Assembly (NCBI GenBank): GCA_021199395.1
Contig: JAJQIE010000290.1
Coordinates: 1 to 7,887 of the forward strand
Direction of reading: 5' to 3'
DNA length: 7,887 nucleotides
DNA from: Lachnospiraceae bacterium
Lineage (GTDB): Bacteria > Bacillota > Clostridia > Lachnospirales > Lachnospiraceae
Of this stretch, positions 6,424-7,887 are shown in pieces. Both the position numbers and the translations under genes were made by a program. Below the pieces are notes generated by a model, which saw nothing but the letters and a program-made list of their open reading frames with translations, was not told the origin of the DNA and searched no databases. Position 1 is the stretch's first letter. Each line of letters starts with the position of its first letter.

Positions 6424-6438
6424 GACGCTGCCAGCGTC
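6424..6438 (+). promoter_or_regulatory. 15-bp palindrome upstream of the cysteine-rich gene (operator candidate)
   Basis: GACGCTG-C-CAGCGTC is a perfect palindrome with one central base, 40 bases before the ATG at 6479. It directly follows a shorter palindrome, CGAATTCG (6417-6424). Both lie in the region between the terminator and the gene, where the promoter should be, although no clear -10/-35 pair can be picked out. Symmetry and location suggest a dimeric repressor or activator site, but this is not proven. Confidence 0.4.
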
Positions 6439-6478
6439 TGCTTAAATGTAGAGCGGGACGCAGGGGAGGGAGGTGCGG

Positions 6479-6817
6479 ATGGAAAAGAAATCAAGGCGTT
6501 ACGAATTCGAGGGAGCGGTATTTGACATTTCGATGCATTACGATAATCTGGTAGACCGGTATATCGAGGAATATCGAAACTTTAATGAGGAACCGGTATG
6601 GACGGCGGACGGCTGTCCCATCATGCATTCGGTGGAAGATGCCTGCCCCTATGGCGAATGGGAGACGCCAGGCAGCTGCAATACCTGCGGCGAATGTCTG
6701 TTTTTTCAATTGATAGCCCGGCATACGCTGATCGGGGTGTGCCGTCAGGAGAAAAGACTCTGGGCGAACAAGAGGCGGGAAGGAAAGAGAAGCTGTAAAA
6801 GTAACATGGAAGTTTAA
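6479..6817 (+). CDS. Small cysteine-rich protein of unknown function (putative metal-binding)
   Basis: I do not recognise this 112-residue protein. There is no signal peptide or membrane segment, so it is probably cytosolic. Seven cysteines are present (46, 56, 67, 70, 73, 88 and 105). Those at 67-73 form a tight CNTCGEC (CxxCxxC) motif, and Cys88 lies in TLIGVCRQEKR. The spacing suggests a zinc knuckle or, less likely, an iron-sulfur site. The N-terminal 40 residues are charged and rich in Tyr and Asp (HYDNLVDRYIEEYRNF), probably helical. The C-terminus is basic (KRREGKRSC). The ATG at 6479 lies 9 bases after GGGGAGG (6463-6469), which supports it over a GTG at 6473. The gene follows the regulator's terminator and precedes the SGNH hydrolase gene by 37 bases with no terminator between, so the two may be cotranscribed. 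The CDS is well supported; the function is unknown. Confidence 0.75.
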   Translation: MEKKSRRYEFEGAVFDISMHYDNLVDRYIEEYRNFNEEPVWTADGCPIMHSVEDACPYGEWETPGSCNTCGECLFFQLIARHTLIGVCRQEKRLWANKRREGKRSCKSNMEV

Positions 6818-6840
6818 CAGATACAGAAATTCAATGGAAC

Positions 6841-6845
6841 GGAGG
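6841..6845 (+). promoter_or_regulatory. Ribosome binding site that fixes the hydrolase start
   Basis: GGAGG lies 9 bases before the ATG at 6855. An alternative in-frame ATG at 6834 sits upstream of this site and has no ribosome binding site of its own. Only the 6855 start puts the signal peptide at the extreme N-terminus. Confidence 0.85.
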
Positions 6846-6854
6846 AAAATTTCT

Positions 6855-7763
6855 ATGAAAAAAAGAATTCTGGGGACGATCGTATGCTTTAGCCTGATAT
6901 TTGCGCTGATGCCGACTACAGGCTTTGCTGAGGAGGAAACGGAAGGAGGTATGCTGACTTATCTTGCGCTGGGCGACAGCATTACCACCGGCTACGGTCT
7001 GGGCGATGAGGAGGAGTGCTTTGTCAATCTGTTTGCTGAGGAGACCGGCATGGCTGCTACTGTCAACGCGGCGGTGGATGGCCTGACAGCATCCGCTCTT
7101 GCGGAGGCTCTGACAGATACCAGCGGCACAGATTATACTACCTATCTGGCTGCGATCAGCGCGGCGGATGTGATTACAGTCACAGCCGGCGGAAATGATT
7201 TGATGGGAGCCTTTTATACCGTCATGACAGAGATCGCTGCCACAGGCGGCGTAACGGTGGACGCCGATACCATTCAGTCCGCCTTTGCGGATCCGAGCGG
7301 TGATAATCTTACAACGGTAAATAGCCTGCTCACTCTGTTAAACTCCAGTGACTGGAGCTCTTACCTTACAGATACTTCAACTGTTTTTGCGGACGCTGTA
7401 GCCAGCTGCGTGGAAAATATCGATACCATTGCCGCAACGATAAAAACGGTAAATCCCGATGCGGTGATCCTGGTTGCCAACCAGTATAATCCCTATCAGT
7501 GGCTTGGGGATACCTACGGAAATATTTCAAATCTTTTTGAAACAGGCGTAATCGCTTACAACACAGTGCTTCTGGCGTCAGAGTCCACGGATTACACTGT
7601 AGCGGACGTATACAGCGAGTTTGCTGCTTCCGAAGATACTCTGACGAACGCAGTGATAGATGCCGCAGCCTATTCCTTTGATTTTGATTTCCATCCAAAT
7701 GCGGAAGGACATACGGCAATCGCCAGCGTGATGGCGTCCGCTTATGAGAGCGCGGCGGAATGA
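6855..7763 (+). CDS. Secreted SGNH/GDSL-type hydrolase (esterase/lipase family)
   Basis: The 302-residue protein starts with a classical signal peptide: MKKR, a hydrophobic core to about residue 20, and probable cleavage after GFA (residue 25). It therefore acts outside the membrane. The mature part carries the SGNH blocks. LALGDSITTGYG contains the nucleophile Ser42, a glycine in VDGLTA matches block II, and AGGNDL contains the block III Asn114. FDFHPNAEGH contains the catalytic His280. The acid is Asp278 or Asp276; the spacing is D-F-D-F-H rather than the textbook D-x-x-H. Family members cleave acyl or acetyl esters on lipids, glycans or peptidoglycan, and the substrate cannot be read from sequence. 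The protein is acidic and rich in Ala, Thr and Asp, with no cell-wall anchor or carbohydrate-binding domain visible, so it is probably released. Cys11 lies inside the hydrophobic core without a lipobox, so it is unlikely to be a lipoprotein. A terminator follows 46 bases downstream. Confidence 0.92.
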   Translation: MKKRILGTIVCFSLIFALMPTTGFAEEETEGGMLTYLALGDSITTGYGLGDEEECFVNLFAEETGMAATVNAAVDGLTASALAEALTDTSGTDYTTYLAAISAADVITVTAGGNDLMGAFYTVMTEIAATGGVTVDADTIQSAFADPSGDNLTTVNSLLTLLNSSDWSSYLTDTSTVFADAVASCVENIDTIAATIKTVNPDAVILVANQYNPYQWLGDTYGNISNLFETGVIAYNTVLLASESTDYTVADVYSEFAASEDTLTNAVIDAAAYSFDFDFHPNAEGHTAIASVMASAYESAAE

Positions 7764-7809
7764 TCGTATCATAACTGTTCAGCGCCTTTACAGGTACAAG
7801 GGGAAGACC

Positions 7810-7842
7810 CGCAAAAAACACCAGAAATGGTGTTTTTTTGCG
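7810..7842 (+). terminator. Intrinsic terminator after the SGNH hydrolase gene
   Basis: CGCAAAAAACACCA (7810-7823) pairs with TGGTGTTTTTTTGCG (7828-7842) around a GAAA tetraloop, with one unpaired T. The T-run is in the descending arm and the A-run in the ascending arm, so it could work in both directions. It lies 46 bases after the stop codon. The remaining 45 bases are AT-rich and hold no recognisable gene. Confidence 0.85.
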
Positions 7843-7887
7843 CCGTTCATTATAAAAATATGAATAAATAACAGCACACAGGTGAAA

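Noticed and set aside
6522..6549. TTGACA with a nearby GATAAT/TAATCT as a promoter inside the cysteine-rich gene
   Set aside because: The best -10 match has a 14-base spacer and the well-spaced one matches poorly. It is internal to a coding region and about 300 bases from the next start.
6855..6930. Lipoprotein signal at Cys11 of the SGNH hydrolase
   Set aside because: The preceding residues (GTIV) do not form a lipobox, and the cysteine is too early within the hydrophobic core. Cleavage after GFA is the better reading.

Overview
The window looks like chromosomal DNA of an anaerobic Firmicute, most likely a Lachnospiraceae-type Clostridium. I infer this from the gene content (CbiJ, CbiE, CbiT and CbiA of the anaerobic cobalamin route), the GGAGG-type ribosome binding sites, the roughly even base composition, and a regulator whose N-terminal helix-turn-helix is of a style I associate with that family. 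No species can be named. All six genes lie on the plus strand. There is no phage, IS, tRNA, rRNA or CRISPR signal.

Layout. (1) Positions 2-646 hold the 3' part of a DUF554 membrane-protein gene. An in-frame TGA at 50-52 interrupts its conserved N-terminal region, so it is probably a nonsense-mutated gene or a sequence error. (2) Positions 717-4914 hold two cobalamin genes. The first encodes a three-domain fusion, CbiJ (CobK)-CbiE-CbiT, which covers the consecutive steps cobalt-precorrin-6A to 6B to 7 to 8. The second encodes CbiA, cobyrinate a,c-diamide synthase. CbiC, which acts between these two sets of steps, is not in the window, and no cobalamin riboswitch is visible. The operon therefore probably continues elsewhere or starts upstream. 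(3) Positions 5043-6329 encode a transcriptional regulator with DNA-binding domains at both ends: an excisionase/MerR-like HTH at the N-terminus and a LuxR-type HTH at the C-terminus. A strong intrinsic terminator (6338-6379) follows. (4) Positions 6479-6817 encode a small cysteine-rich protein of unknown function, and 6855-7763 encode a secreted SGNH/GDSL hydrolase. A second intrinsic terminator (7810-7842) follows.

The most unusual signal is shared by the three consecutive genes from 717 to 6329. Each carries in-frame tandem repeats, and each array has a different period: 4 x 18 bp in the CbiJET fusion, 2 x 78 bp and 2 x 51 bp in cbiA, and 7 x 15 bp in the regulator. Every period is a multiple of three, and the arrays sit in linkers or loops outside the catalytic and DNA-binding motifs. 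The two 78-bp copies differ at only two positions, so that duplication is recent. Its internal structure suggests a 48-bp insertion flanked by AAACGC direct repeats, followed by tandem duplication. I see no evidence for a new multi-gene defence or mobile system.
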